Assembly (NCBI RefSeq): GCF_027270315.1 | Contig: NZ_CP114413.1 | Coordinates: 8,494,001 to 8,558,000, forward strand | Direction: 5' to 3' | DNA: 64,000 nucleotides | Source of the DNA: Streptomyces cinnabarinus | GTDB lineage: Bacteria; Actinomycetota; Actinomycetes; Streptomycetales; Streptomycetaceae | Part shown: piece by piece, positions 33,571-40,658 of the stretch | Position numbering within the stretch: position 1 is the stretch's first letter | Layout of the letters: each line of letters starts with the position of its first letter | The notes under the pieces: generated by a model | Databases searched by the model: none | What the model saw: the letters and a program-made list of their open reading frames with translations, nothing else | Told to the model about the DNA's origin: nothing | Translations under genes and position numbers: made by a program

Positions 33571-33634
33571 ATGCGCAACCTTCGGTTGCGCATAGGGGTG
33601 TGACGCTCTACCGTTATACGCAACCAAAGGTTGC
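33571..33634. promoter_or_regulatory. Two ArsR-type operators
   Basis: ATGCGCAACC-TTC-GGTTGCGCAT (33571-33593) is a perfect dyad with 10-bp arms. GCAACC-AAA-GGTTGC (33620-33634) repeats its core, 45 bp centre to centre. A -10-like TTATAC (33614-33619) abuts the second site, so binding would block the promoter of the SRPBCC-ArsR operon. Confidence 0.7.
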
Positions 33635-33653
33635 CAATGGCTGGGAGAGCCCC

Positions 33654-34118
33654 ATGGAGTACGGCAGCATCGAGCGGGAGATCCACATCGACGCCACGCC
33701 CGAGGTGGTGTACGAGGTCGTGAGCAGGCCCGAGCATCTGCGGGAGTGGTGGCCGGACGAAGCGGAGCTCACGCCGGTCACCGGCGCCACCGGGGTCATC
33801 ACCTTCGGTGACAAGAACTCGCCGGAGGCGACGGTGGTGCCCCTCACCGTGATCGAGGCCGACCCGCCGCGCCGGTTCTCCTTCCGGTGGGTGTACGACG
33901 AGGGCCGGACCGCCGCGCCGGACAACTCGCTCCTGGTCACCTTCGAGCTGGTTCCCTCCGGGGCGGGCACCCTGCTGCGCTTCTCCGAGACGGGATTCCG
34001 GGAGAAGGGCTGGGAGGCGGCCGTACTCGAGGAGCAGTACCGCGAGCACGTCACCGGGTGGGACCACTTCCTGCCCCGTCTCGTCGCGTACGTCGCCCGG
34101 GTGGTGTCGACGCGGTGA
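33654..34118 (+). CDS. SRPBCC (AHSA1-like) domain protein
   Basis: 154 residues from ATG 33654 (GGGAGAG upstream; the longer frame covers the operator). It starts IEREIHIDATPEVVYEVVSRPEHLREWWPDEAEL and contains FEADPPRRFSFRW-like and TLLRFSETGF blocks of the START/AHSA1 fold, a ligand-binding cavity. It is cotranslated with an ArsR gene (GTGA overlap), a very common pair. The ligand is not known. Confidence 0.8.
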   Translation: MEYGSIEREIHIDATPEVVYEVVSRPEHLREWWPDEAELTPVTGATGVITFGDKNSPEATVVPLTVIEADPPRRFSFRWVYDEGRTAAPDNSLLVTFELVPSGAGTLLRFSETGFREKGWEAAVLEEQYREHVTGWDHFLPRLVAYVARVVSTR

Positions 34119-34453
34119 GCGTCACCGTCGATGACGAGCTCTGGTCGGCGGTGGGGGACCCCACCCGGCGGCGGATGCTGGATGTGCTGCTCGCCGACGG
34201 TGGCGGTACGCCGACCACGCTGAGCGGACAGCTTCCGGTGACGCGGCAGGCCGTGGCCAAGCACCTCGGTGTGCTTCAGCGGGTCGGGCTGGTGCACGTC
34301 AGGCCAGCCGGGCGGGAGCGCCGCTATGAGGTCGACCAGGCTCAACTCGCCCGAGCGGTGGCCCAGTTGTCGGCGGTCGGGGCCACGTGGGACGCCCGGT
34401 TGCAGCGCATCAAGCGGATCGCCGAGGCGATTCAGCGCGCCCAGGAGGACTGA
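34115..34453 (+). CDS. ArsR-family transcriptional repressor
   Basis: 112 residues from GTG 34115, which overlaps the SRPBCC stop. The winged helix is DELWSAVGDPTRRRMLDVLLADGGGTPTTLSGQLPVTRQAVAKHLGVLQRVGLVHVRPAGRERRYEVD. No metal-binding cysteine motif is present, so it is the kind that regulates SRPBCC neighbours rather than metals. It probably binds the two palindromes at 33571-33634. Confidence 0.88.
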   Translation: MSVTVDDELWSAVGDPTRRRMLDVLLADGGGTPTTLSGQLPVTRQAVAKHLGVLQRVGLVHVRPAGRERRYEVDQAQLARAVAQLSAVGATWDARLQRIKRIAEAIQRAQED

Positions 34454-34506
34454 CCCAGTGAATCGCGCCCAGCTCCGGGCGCCCGAACGAAGAATGAGGT
34501 AGCGAC

Positions 34507-34947
34507 ATGGTGGACATCCTGCACAGGGTCGGAGTCGTCTCGTCACCCGACGACGTCTATGCAGCCCTGACGACCATCGACGGACTGGCGGGCTGGTGGA
34601 CCGAGGACACGGATGGCGACAGTGACGTCGGGGGAGTGATCCGGTTCCGCTTCGAGCCCGGCGGGTTCGACATGAAGGTGATGGAGGCCGAGCCCTCCGG
34701 GCGCGTGCTCTGGGAGGTCGTCGACGGCCCCGAGGAGTGGATCGGTACGCGGATCCGGTTCGAGCTGAAGCGGGAGGACAACTTCACGATCATCCTGTTC
34801 CGGCATGAGGGCTGGCAGGAGCCGGTGGAGTTCATGTACCACTGCTCGACGAAGTGGGCGACGTTCCTCATGAGCCTGAAGAGGCTGGTCGAAACGGGCA
34901 CGGGCGAGCCCGCGCCGCGGGACGTGAAGATCAGTAACTGGCATTAG
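34507..34947 (+). CDS. SRPBCC-domain protein
   Basis: 146 residues. VDILHRVGVVSSPDDVYAALTTIDGLAGWWTEDTDGDSDVGGVIRFRF is the opening of an AHSA1/START-like protein, and VEFMYHCSTKWATFLMSLKRLVETG closes it. It follows the ArsR gene by 53 nt in the same direction and is probably in the same operon; it resembles the protein at 33654 only in fold. Confidence 0.8.
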   Translation: MVDILHRVGVVSSPDDVYAALTTIDGLAGWWTEDTDGDSDVGGVIRFRFEPGGFDMKVMEAEPSGRVLWEVVDGPEEWIGTRIRFELKREDNFTIILFRHEGWQEPVEFMYHCSTKWATFLMSLKRLVETGTGEPAPRDVKISNWH

Positions 34948-35043
34948 AGGCGTGCGGGAATGCGGAGGCGGGTGTCCGTGTTGGGGAGGGTGTCTGACAT
35001 GTTCGAGTCATTGGGCTCGCATGGCGGTGGAAGGGAGTCCCTC

Positions 35044-35208
35044 ATGGCACGCAGCAGCACACGGCCCGTAGTGAGGCTGAAGTCGACGGCCGGCACCGGC
35101 GTCACTTACCTCACCCGCAAGAGCCGTCTGAACGACCCCGACCGGCTGGTCCTGCGCAAGTACGACCCGGTCGCCCGCGCTCACGTCCTCTTCCGCGAGG
35201 AACGCTGA
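35044..35208 (+). CDS. rpmG: 50S ribosomal protein L33, zinc-free paralogue
   Basis: 54 residues from ATG 35044, the normal L33 length. The sequence RPVVRLKSTAGTGVTYLTRKSRLNDPDRLVLRKYDPVARAHVLFRE is L33. The cysteine pairs of the zinc form are missing, so this is a C-minus paralogue of the kind used when zinc is scarce. It precedes L31 and L36 paralogues in one operon. No clear Zur box was seen upstream. Confidence 0.9.
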   Translation: MARSSTRPVVRLKSTAGTGVTYLTRKSRLNDPDRLVLRKYDPVARAHVLFREER

Positions 35209-35258
35209 CGCCCGCCTCCCGCCATCCGGCGGTGGAGGCCGTGACGAAAGGACACCCC

Positions 35259-35519
35259 ATGAAGCCCGGCATCCATCCCGTCTCCCGCCCCGTGGTGTTC
35301 CGCGACCGTGCGTCCGGGTTCACCCTGCTGACCCGCTCCACCCTGGACTCGCAGCGCATGATCGAGTGGGAGGACGGCAGCACCTACCCGGTGGTCGACG
35401 TCGAGATCTCCTCGGCGAGCCATGCCGCCTACACCGGCACCTCGCGCATCGTGGACACCGCGGGACGCGTGGAACGCTTCGAGCGCCGCTACGGCCGTAG
35501 CGTCACCGCCCGCCCCTGA
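35259..35519 (+). CDS. rpmE2: 50S ribosomal protein L31 type B, zinc-free paralogue
   Basis: 86 residues from ATG 35259. PGIHPVSRPVVFRDRASGFTLLTRSTLDSQRMIEWEDGSTYPVVDVEISSASHAAYTG and the final FERRYG are type B L31. It lacks the CxxC zinc motif. It probably replaces zinc-bound L31 on the ribosome during zinc limitation, releasing zinc for other use. Confidence 0.9.
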   Translation: MKPGIHPVSRPVVFRDRASGFTLLTRSTLDSQRMIEWEDGSTYPVVDVEISSASHAAYTGTSRIVDTAGRVERFERRYGRSVTARP

Positions 35520-35552
35520 CCTCGGCCCAGCCGCGCCATCGATCGGAGACCG

Positions 35553-35675
35553 ATGAAGGTACGCAAGTCGCTGCGCTCGCTGAAGGCGAGGCCCGGCGCC
35601 CAGGTGGTGCGTCGGCGCGGCACGACATTCGTGATCAACAAGAAGAACCCACGCTTCAAGGCCCGCCAGGGCTGA
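35553..35675 (+). CDS. rpmJ: 50S ribosomal protein L36, zinc-free paralogue
   Basis: A 40-residue gene short enough to be overlooked. Starting at ATG 35553, it reads MKVRKSLRSLKARPGAQVVR and continues through RRGTTFVINKKNPRFKARQG before a TGA at 35673. This is L36, but the C-x-H zinc ligands are replaced by RR and N. It is third in the L33-L31-L36 operon, 33 nt after rpmE2, with a strong terminator after it. Confidence 0.9.
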   Translation: MKVRKSLRSLKARPGAQVVRRRGTTFVINKKNPRFKARQG

Positions 35676-35700
35676 GCACCGGCCCGACAGCACGACCGAC

Positions 35701-35734
35701 GGCCCGGCACCCGCGATGACGGGGGTGCCGGGCC
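35701..35734 (+). terminator. Rho-independent terminator after rpmJ
   Basis: GGCCCGGCACCC (35701-35712), an 8-nt loop and GGGGGTGCCGGGCC (35721-35734) make a stem of about 12 G/C pairs, 25 nt after the L36 stop. No U-tract follows, as is usual in high-GC actinomycetes. Confidence 0.75.
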
Positions 35735-35765
35735 GGTTCGGCGTGCGGGAGAGTAAACCGGCAGC

Positions 35766-36047
35766 ATGGCTGCGTGGCCGATCTTCTAGGACTGGCAGGC
35801 GGTTCTCGATCTCCTTGAGGTGAAGGGCTGGGCGTACTGGTTCCGCGCAGGCGAGACGCCGCTGCCGTTGCCTCGGGCAGGGGCCGTGTTGTCGCGTCCG
35901 CTCGGTGTCGAGTGTCCCAGTCTGCTGGTCCGGCCGACCGCCGGCGTGCGCCTGGGCAAGCCGGTGTTCATGGATCCCGAGGGGCGCTACGGGTGTCCCG
36001 TGCTCGGGTTCGATGCTGAGGCGGATCGCGTTGTTCTGCTCGCATAG
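35766..36047 (+). pseudogene. Small gene interrupted by an in-frame TAG
   Basis: ATG 35766 opens MAAWPIF, then TAG at 35787-35789, and the same frame continues DWQAVLDLLEVKGWAYWFRAGETP...VECPSLLVRPTAGVRLGKPVFMDPEGRYGCPVLGFDAEADRVVLLA to a stop at 36045. The N-terminal segment joined across the TAG makes a natural start, so it looks like a nonsense mutation or sequencing error. Alternatively translation could begin at the GTG at 35820. No function assigned. Confidence 0.45.
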
Positions 36048-36067
36048 TCGTCGTCACGTAATCGTCG

Positions 36068-36829
36068 TCACGACGCCGCTGTTTCGGGGTGGGGCGTCGG
36101 TAGGGCGTGGGTGATGTGGTTGAGGATTTCGGGGGTTGCGGTGTGGAGGAAGAAGTGGCCGCCGGGGAGCATGCGCAGGCGGGAGCCCGTTGAGGTCTGG
36201 CGGCGCCAGCCGGGGAGGCGGGCCGGGGTGACCCGGGCGTCGGCGGTGCCGCCGAACACGGTCAGGGGGACCGGGAGCGGGGGCTCGTCCCGGTAGTCGT
36301 AGCTCTCCAGGACGGCGAAGTCGGCGCGCAGGGTGGGCAGCATCAGGGCCATCAACTCGGGTTCTTCCAGGATCTCTTGAGGCGTGCCGCCGAGTTCGCG
36401 CAGGCGCTCCAGGACGCGCTCGTCCGGGGCATCGCCCAGCGGCGGGAACTCGGGGGGCGCGTCGGGGGCGGAGCGGCCGGAGACGAAGAGGTGGGCGGGG
36501 AGCGGGGCGCCGCGTCGGCGCAGGGCCCGCGTCAGCTCGAACGCCAGCAGGCCGCCCATACTGTGGCCGAAGATCGCGAACGGCCGGTCCAGGAACGGGC
36601 CGACCGCACCCGCCAGCCCGTCCACCAGCGGCCGGAGCCTGCTGACCGGAGGCTCGCCGAAGCGGCTGCCCCGGCCCGGCAGCTCCAGCGGGCAGATCTG
36701 GATGTGCTCGGGTGCGAGGGTGTGCCACTCGCGGTACGCCGCGGTGGCACCCCCCGCGTACGGAAGGCAGAACAGCCGGAAAGCGGCTTGCTCTCCAGGC
36801 ATCCAGCGGCCGAACCACGGGTTGTTCAC
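36068..36829 (-). CDS. Type II thioesterase (GrsT-like)
   Basis: 253 residues from GTG 36829 (AAGGAG 8 nt upstream). LFCLPYAGGATAAYREW, LPGRGSRFGEPP, the nucleophile elbow GHSMGG (Ser90), FGGTADARVTP (Asp) and the His near GGHFFLH make a complete alpha/beta hydrolase triad. Such free thioesterases remove aberrant acyl groups from carrier proteins of PKS/NRPS lines. It opens the biosynthetic cluster on the left, transcribed away with a ferredoxin 44 nt upstream. Confidence 0.9.
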   Translation of the reverse strand: MNNPWFGRWMPGEQAAFRLFCLPYAGGATAAYREWHTLAPEHIQICPLELPGRGSRFGEPPVSRLRPLVDGLAGAVGPFLDRPFAIFGHSMGGLLAFELTRALRRRGAPLPAHLFVSGRSAPDAPPEFPPLGDAPDERVLERLRELGGTPQEILEEPELMALMLPTLRADFAVLESYDYRDEPPLPVPLTVFGGTADARVTPARLPGWRRQTSTGSRLRMLPGGHFFLHTATPEILNHITHALPTPHPETAAS

Positions 36830-36873
36830 TTCGGGTGCTCCTTCACGGCGCGGCGGTGCGCGGTGGGCGATGG

Positions 36874-37071
36874 TCAGACGTCGAGCAGTTGCAGGGCGCG
36901 GGACGGGCAGCGCTCCACCGCGCCCCGTACCGCCACGATCCGCTCGGCCGGCGGTTCGGGACGCAGCACGACCACGGTGCCGTCGTCATCGGACTGGTCG
37001 AACAGATCGGGCACGGTCAGCGCACACATGCCCGAGCCGACGCACACCTCGGGGTCGGCCTCGATACGCAT
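36874..37071 (-). CDS. Ferredoxin (3Fe-4S type)
   Basis: 65 residues. Cys10 and Cys16 in EVCVGSGMC and a third cysteine in AVERCPSRAL match the small single-cluster [3Fe-4S] ferredoxins that feed cytochrome P450s in actinomycetes. Acidic middle (FDQSDDDG). No P450 gene is in the window; one may lie beyond the right edge. Probably cotranscribed with the thioesterase. Confidence 0.85.
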   Translation of the reverse strand: MRIEADPEVCVGSGMCALTVPDLFDQSDDDGTVVVLRPEPPAERIVAVRGAVERCPSRALQLLDV

Positions 37072-37133
37072 GCTCGTCCTCGCTCCAGACGGAAAAGACC
37101 GGGAAGTTACCGTTCAGTTGCGGACCTGGGCCC

Positions 37134-37154
37134 TGCACGGAATCCATCCGTGCA
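37134..37154. promoter_or_regulatory. Inverted repeat upstream of ferredoxin gene
   Basis: TGCACGGA-ATCCA-TCCGTGCA is a perfect 8-bp dyad 63 bp before the ferredoxin start. It may be an operator or a leader hairpin. A second, smaller dyad CATTC-CAA-GAATG follows at about 37203. Confidence 0.35.
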
Positions 37155-37409
37155 CGAATCAATTGGTTTATGGCTCAAATTGCCGCATGCGCGCAGACCC
37201 CACATTCCAAGAATGGGGCCGCCCGGTCAAGGGCAGTTGGTTACCGCCGGTTCCGAACCCCCGTGAGGGGACGCGTTGTTGGACCGACCGCCGCGATCTG
37301 GCCACTTCTGAGTGGTGGTCCGGCAACCCTGGCCGTGGACGGTGTCCTCGCGGTTACCGTCCTAGCGGAACGCGCGTAGACCCAGTAACCCGGGGTGCTG
37401 CCGTACTCC

Positions 37410-37439
37410 TTGACACCCGCCTCGGGAACGACCGATATT
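37410..37439 (+). promoter_or_regulatory. Promoter-like sequence toward the StrR-like gene
   Basis: TTGACA (37410-37415), 18 nt, then GATATT (37434-37439) resembles a HrdB-type promoter. It would give a leader of about 390 nt to the GTG at 37837, and would include the possible small ORF at 37485. Confidence 0.45.
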
Positions 37440-37484
37440 AAGCCGTCAAATTCTGTCGATGCCGGTCCTTCAAGGGAGAAATCC

Positions 37485-37559
37485 GTGGACGAGTGCGGAC
37501 GATCGGAACCACGCCCCGACTCCCGTCGCGCCACCCGCAAGCCCCTCACCTGCCGCTGA
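37485..37559 (+). CDS. Possible leader peptide ORF
   Basis: A 24-codon frame with GTG start, preceded by AAGGGAGAAATCC that could be a ribosome site. Peptide VDECGRSEPRPDSRRATRKP, then LTCR, is arginine-rich. It lies between the promoter-like sequence and the StrR-like gene. Weak evidence; codon use is not decisive at this length. Confidence 0.2.
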   Translation: MDECGRSEPRPDSRRATRKPLTCR

Positions 37560-37836
37560 GCTGATCGTGGGCGGGTGAGCGGCAGACGCCACCGTCAGCG
37601 ATCGGCCCGCCCGTCGCCGCACGACCCGGCCACGCAGGTCTAGGCCGGCATTCCGCGCCACCGCGCTTCCCTGCGCGTTCGCGAGTGCCGTCGTCTTCTC
37701 CGGTGGACCCCCCATACAGCACCGGGCCGCGCCCCGCGCAAGCCCGGACTGAACAAGTGTCACAGGAACTCGCCGGATCGGCGGCGGGAAGCTCAACACG
37801 ACGCCGTCCAGTGCAGAGCTATGGAGGGAGCGCCGC

Positions 37837-38889
37837 GTGTCCGACGCACGGCCAGGGGAAAAGCCGAAGTCGCCCATCGACGAAGATGACATCACTCAGA
37901 AGTCGAAGTTAATTCCCGTCACATCCTTAATGGCGGCCGACTCTCCTCGGCTGGCGGGGGAGGTCGAGGAGCACGCGCGGACGCTGGCCGAGTCGGAGGC
38001 CGACCTGCCGCCCATCGTCGTCCACCGGCCCACCATGCGGGTCGTCGACGGCATGCACCGGCTGCGCGCTGCCGTACTGCGCGGCGACGACCTCATCGAG
38101 GTCCGGTTCGTGGAGGGCACCGCGGAGGACGCCTTCGTCCTCGCCGTCCAGCTCAACGCCGAACACGGGATGCCGCTGTCCCGGCAGGACCGGGTCGCCG
38201 CGGCGATGCGCATCATGGAGAGCCATCCGGCCTGGTCCGACCGGCGCATCGCCTCGGTCACCGGACTCTCCCCCGGGGTGGTGGGCTCGCTGCGCACCCG
38301 CGCCGGGAGCACCCCGCAACTGACCCTGCGCATCGGCCGGGACGGCCGCAAACGACCCGTCGACGGGGCCGCCGGGAGACTCGCCGCCAGCAGGGTCATC
38401 GCCGAGACCCCGGACGCCTCGCTGCGGGAGATCGCGAGCCGGGCGGGCATCGCGGTGGCCACCGCACGCGACGTCCGCCGACGCATCCGGCTGGGACAGG
38501 ACCCGGTGACGCCGAAGTTCCGGCCGACCGCCCTCGCCGCCGACGGCACCGCCGAGGACGCCGGTGACCGGTCCGACGACGCCGGACCGGCGACCGCGCC
38601 ACCGGTGTGGGAAAGCGTGCTGTCCAGCATGCGCAGGGACCCCTCGCTGCGGATGTCCCTGATCGGCCGCACCCTGCTGCAGCTGCTGCGCGCCCACCTC
38701 CTCACCACGGAACAGCGCCAGGACCTCATCGACGGCATCCCGGCCCACCGCGCGGCCGACGTGGCGCAGATGGCCCGGATGTGCGCCTCCCGGTGGCTGG
38801 AGTTCGCCATCGACATCGAGGGCAGAGGCGCGGCCGCCAGCGGCGCAGCGGGGGAGCAGCACGTACGGCAACTCTCTTCCGGAGCCTGA
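37837..38889 (+). CDS. StrR-like (ParB-domain) pathway-specific activator with two TTA codons
   Basis: 350 residues from GTG 37837 (GGAGGGAG 6 nt upstream). Residues ~25-120 form a ParB/Srx fold (IPVTSLMAADSPRLAGEVEEH, LPPIVVHRPTMRVVDGMHRLRAAVLRGDD), followed by a helix-turn-helix zone (WSDRRIASVTGLSPGVVGSLRTRAG) as in StrR, NovG and Tei15*. Those proteins activate antibiotic clusters. TTA leucine codons lie at codon 25 (37909) and codon 31 (37927), so translation should depend on the bldA tRNA. A StrR-type dyad at 40364-40400 is its likely target. Confidence 0.85.
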   Translation: MSDARPGEKPKSPIDEDDITQKSKLIPVTSLMAADSPRLAGEVEEHARTLAESEADLPPIVVHRPTMRVVDGMHRLRAAVLRGDDLIEVRFVEGTAEDAFVLAVQLNAEHGMPLSRQDRVAAAMRIMESHPAWSDRRIASVTGLSPGVVGSLRTRAGSTPQLTLRIGRDGRKRPVDGAAGRLAASRVIAETPDASLREIASRAGIAVATARDVRRRIRLGQDPVTPKFRPTALAADGTAEDAGDRSDDAGPATAPPVWESVLSSMRRDPSLRMSLIGRTLLQLLRAHLLTTEQRQDLIDGIPAHRAADVAQMARMCASRWLEFAIDIEGRGAAASGAAGEQHVRQLSSGA

Positions 38890-38921
38890 GCGTTGCGCGC
38901 CCCTTCAGGACGCTTCGTCGA

Positions 38922-40268
38922 CTACTGATCGCTCGCGGGTTCCGTACGGAACCGGTTGATCGCCTCCTCGTGCCTCGCCCGGAACTCGGGATCCCGTACC
39001 CCGAGGCCCGGGCGGGGAGCGAGGCACAGCACGCCGACCTTGCCCTGATGCCGGTTGTGATGCATGTCGTACACGGCCTGCGAGGTCTGCTCCAGCGGGA
39101 CCGCCTGGGAGAGCGTGGGGTGGACACGCCCCTTGGTGATGAGCCGGTTCGCCTCCCACGCCTCCCGGTAGTTGGCGAAGTGGGTGCCGATGATCCGCTT
39201 GAGGTGCATCCAGAGATAGCGGTTGTCGTAGCTGTGCTCATAACCGCTGGTGGACGCGCAGCTGACGATCGTGCCGCCGCGGCGGGCGACGTACACACTG
39301 GCCCCGAAGGTCTCCCTCCCGGGGTGCTCGAAGACGATGTCCGGGTCCTCCCCGCCGGTCAGTTCCCGGATCCGCGCCCCCAACCGCCGCCACTCGCGCA
39401 CATCCTGGGTGTGCTCGTCCTGCCAGAAGCGGTAGCCCTCGGCGGACCGGTCGATGACCAGCTCCGCGCCCATCCGCCGGCACACCTCCGCCTTCTGCGG
39501 GCTGGACACCACGCACACCGGCGTCGCCCCGCCGTTCAGGGCGAGTTGGGTGGCGTACGAGCCGAGGCCGCCGGACGCTCCCCAGATCAGCACGTTGTCG
39601 CCCTGCTTCATCCGCGCCCCGTTGGCCGAGACCAACTGCCGGTAGGCGGTGGAGTTGACCAGCCCGGAGGCCGCCGCCTCCTCCCACGTGAGGTGGCGCG
39701 GCTTCGGCATCACCTGGTTCGCCTTGACCAGCGCCAGCTCGGCCAGCCCGCCGAAGTTGGTCTCGAAACCCCAGATCCGCTGCTCCGGGTCGAGCATGGT
39801 GTCCCCGTGCCCGTCGGGGTGGTGCAGTTCGACCGACAGGCAGTGCGCGACGACCTCGTCGCCCGGCTTCCAGGCGGTGACCCCCTCGCCGCGGCGCAGC
39901 ACCACCCCGGCCAGATCGGAGCCGAGCACGTGGTACGGCAGATCGTGCCGGGCCGCCTGCGGTGACGTCCTGCCGTACCGGGCGAGGAACTGGAAGGTCG
40001 GCAGCGGCTCGAAGATCGACGACCACACGGTGTTGTGGTTGATGCCGCTCGCCATCACCGCGATCAGCACCTCGCCGGCGGCGGGTTCGGGCGTGGCGAC
40101 CTCGTCGAGGTGCAGGGACTTGCGCGGATCCTTGTCGCGCCCGCCGAGCCCCTCGAACATCGCCACCTCGTCGGCGTGCAGGGTGATGCCCCGGTAGTGG
40201 TCGGGCACCGGAAGGGCCGCGACGGCGTCCGGCTCACCGGCCTGGATCGCTTCGACGATGTTCTGCAT
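38922..40268 (-). CDS. ccr: Crotonyl-CoA carboxylase/reductase
   Basis: 448 residues, the usual Ccr length. VATPEPAAGEVLIAVMASGINHNTVWSS, the cofactor motif IWGASGGLGSYATQLALNGG, VVSSPQKAEVCRRMG, and the CO2-site region FEHPGRETFGASVYVARRGGTIVSCAST and YLWMHLKRIIGTHFANYREAWEAN are characteristic. It carboxylates crotonyl-CoA (or longer 2-enoyl-CoA) with NADPH to ethylmalonyl-CoA (or alkylmalonyl-CoA). It is convergent with the StrR-like gene (32 nt gap) and divergent from the PKS line, so it most likely supplies the extender for an alkylmalonyl-specific AT in the cluster. Confidence 0.93.
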   Translation of the reverse strand: MQNIVEAIQAGEPDAVAALPVPDHYRGITLHADEVAMFEGLGGRDKDPRKSLHLDEVATPEPAAGEVLIAVMASGINHNTVWSSIFEPLPTFQFLARYGRTSPQAARHDLPYHVLGSDLAGVVLRRGEGVTAWKPGDEVVAHCLSVELHHPDGHGDTMLDPEQRIWGFETNFGGLAELALVKANQVMPKPRHLTWEEAAASGLVNSTAYRQLVSANGARMKQGDNVLIWGASGGLGSYATQLALNGGATPVCVVSSPQKAEVCRRMGAELVIDRSAEGYRFWQDEHTQDVREWRRLGARIRELTGGEDPDIVFEHPGRETFGASVYVARRGGTIVSCASTSGYEHSYDNRYLWMHLKRIIGTHFANYREAWEANRLITKGRVHPTLSQAVPLEQTSQAVYDMHHNRHQGKVGVLCLAPRPGLGVRDPEFRARHEEAINRFRTEPASDQ

Positions 40269-40310
40269 CTTTCGGAGTCCCCCTTCGATCCCGGATAAAT
40301 GCCATTCCTA

Positions 40311-40337
40311 CTGCACTCGACCGAGGTTCGAGTGCAG
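40311..40337. promoter_or_regulatory. Perfect dyad in the ccr leader
   Basis: CTGCACTCGA-N7-TCGAGTGCAG has 10-bp perfect arms. It lies 43 bp upstream of the ccr start. Its arms face outward compared with a StrR site, so it is either a second operator type or a leader hairpin. Confidence 0.5.
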
Positions 40338-40363
40338 AGCGTCTCATCAGAGCACACGCCAGT

Positions 40364-40400
40364 GGGTGTTCAACTGTCCGATCCGGTCAGTTGAACACCC
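40364..40400. promoter_or_regulatory. StrR-type operator
   Basis: GGGTGTTCAACTG, an 11-nt spacer (40377-40387), and CAGTTGAACACCC form a perfect 13-bp dyad. The inner GTTCAACTG-N11-CAGTTGAAC equals the reported StrR consensus GTTCGACTG-N11-CAGTCGAAC except for one symmetric base. It sits about 48 bp before a possible -35 (TTGACG) of the PKS line and toward ccr on the other side. Confidence 0.8.
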
Positions 40401-40448
40401 CCGTGCTTTTCCGCATCGCCCGACTCAAGTGACCTTCGAGGACGTTCC

Positions 40449-40477
40449 TTGACGGGGTGACCGGGCTCCTGGATGCT
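40449..40477 (+). promoter_or_regulatory. Promoter-like sequence of the PKS/NRPS line
   Basis: TTGACG (40449-40454), 17 nt and GATGCT (40472-40477). The -10 is poor, fitting a promoter that needs an activator bound at the StrR-type dyad 48 bp upstream. It would give a ~175-nt leader. Confidence 0.4.
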
Positions 40478-40658
40478 GATTTTCCGAACGGGGAATTCAT
40501 GCTGGAATTAGATTCCGCCCCGGCGACCTCTAATTCGTCGACCGCTCGAGCAGCCGCCTCCCGAAGGTAATTCTCCGGGTAATTCCGCGTGTACAGCGGA
40601 TTTCTGCGGCGTCCCGCGATGGTTTTCTTGAGCTGCCCAATGTGAGAGGAACGTTCCC

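Larger units (their letters stand above)
37072..37836. other. 765-bp gap before the StrR-like gene, no convincing protein gene
   Basis: The stretch separates the thioesterase/ferredoxin pair from the StrR-like gene. ORFs across it are shadows with poor codons. It holds a hairpin (37134-37154), a promoter-like pair (37410-37439) and a possible 24-codon ORF (37485-37559), each listed separately. The lower GC and AT-rich patches near 37155-37210 suggest real control DNA. Confidence 0.6.
40269..40658. promoter_or_regulatory. Divergent control region of ccr and the PKS/NRPS line
   Basis: 390 bp without a gene. It contains two large dyads (40311-40337, 40364-40400), a -35/-10 pair pointing right (40449-40477), the palindrome GGAAT-TAG-ATTCC around 40504-40516, and GGTAATTC twice (40566 and 40578). 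The PKS start at 40659 has GAGAGGAACG upstream. Confidence 0.75.

Noticed and set aside
34948..35043. Zur box before the zinc-free ribosomal protein genes
   Set aside because: I looked for an AT-rich TGA-type dyad and did not see one; a matrix search would be needed.
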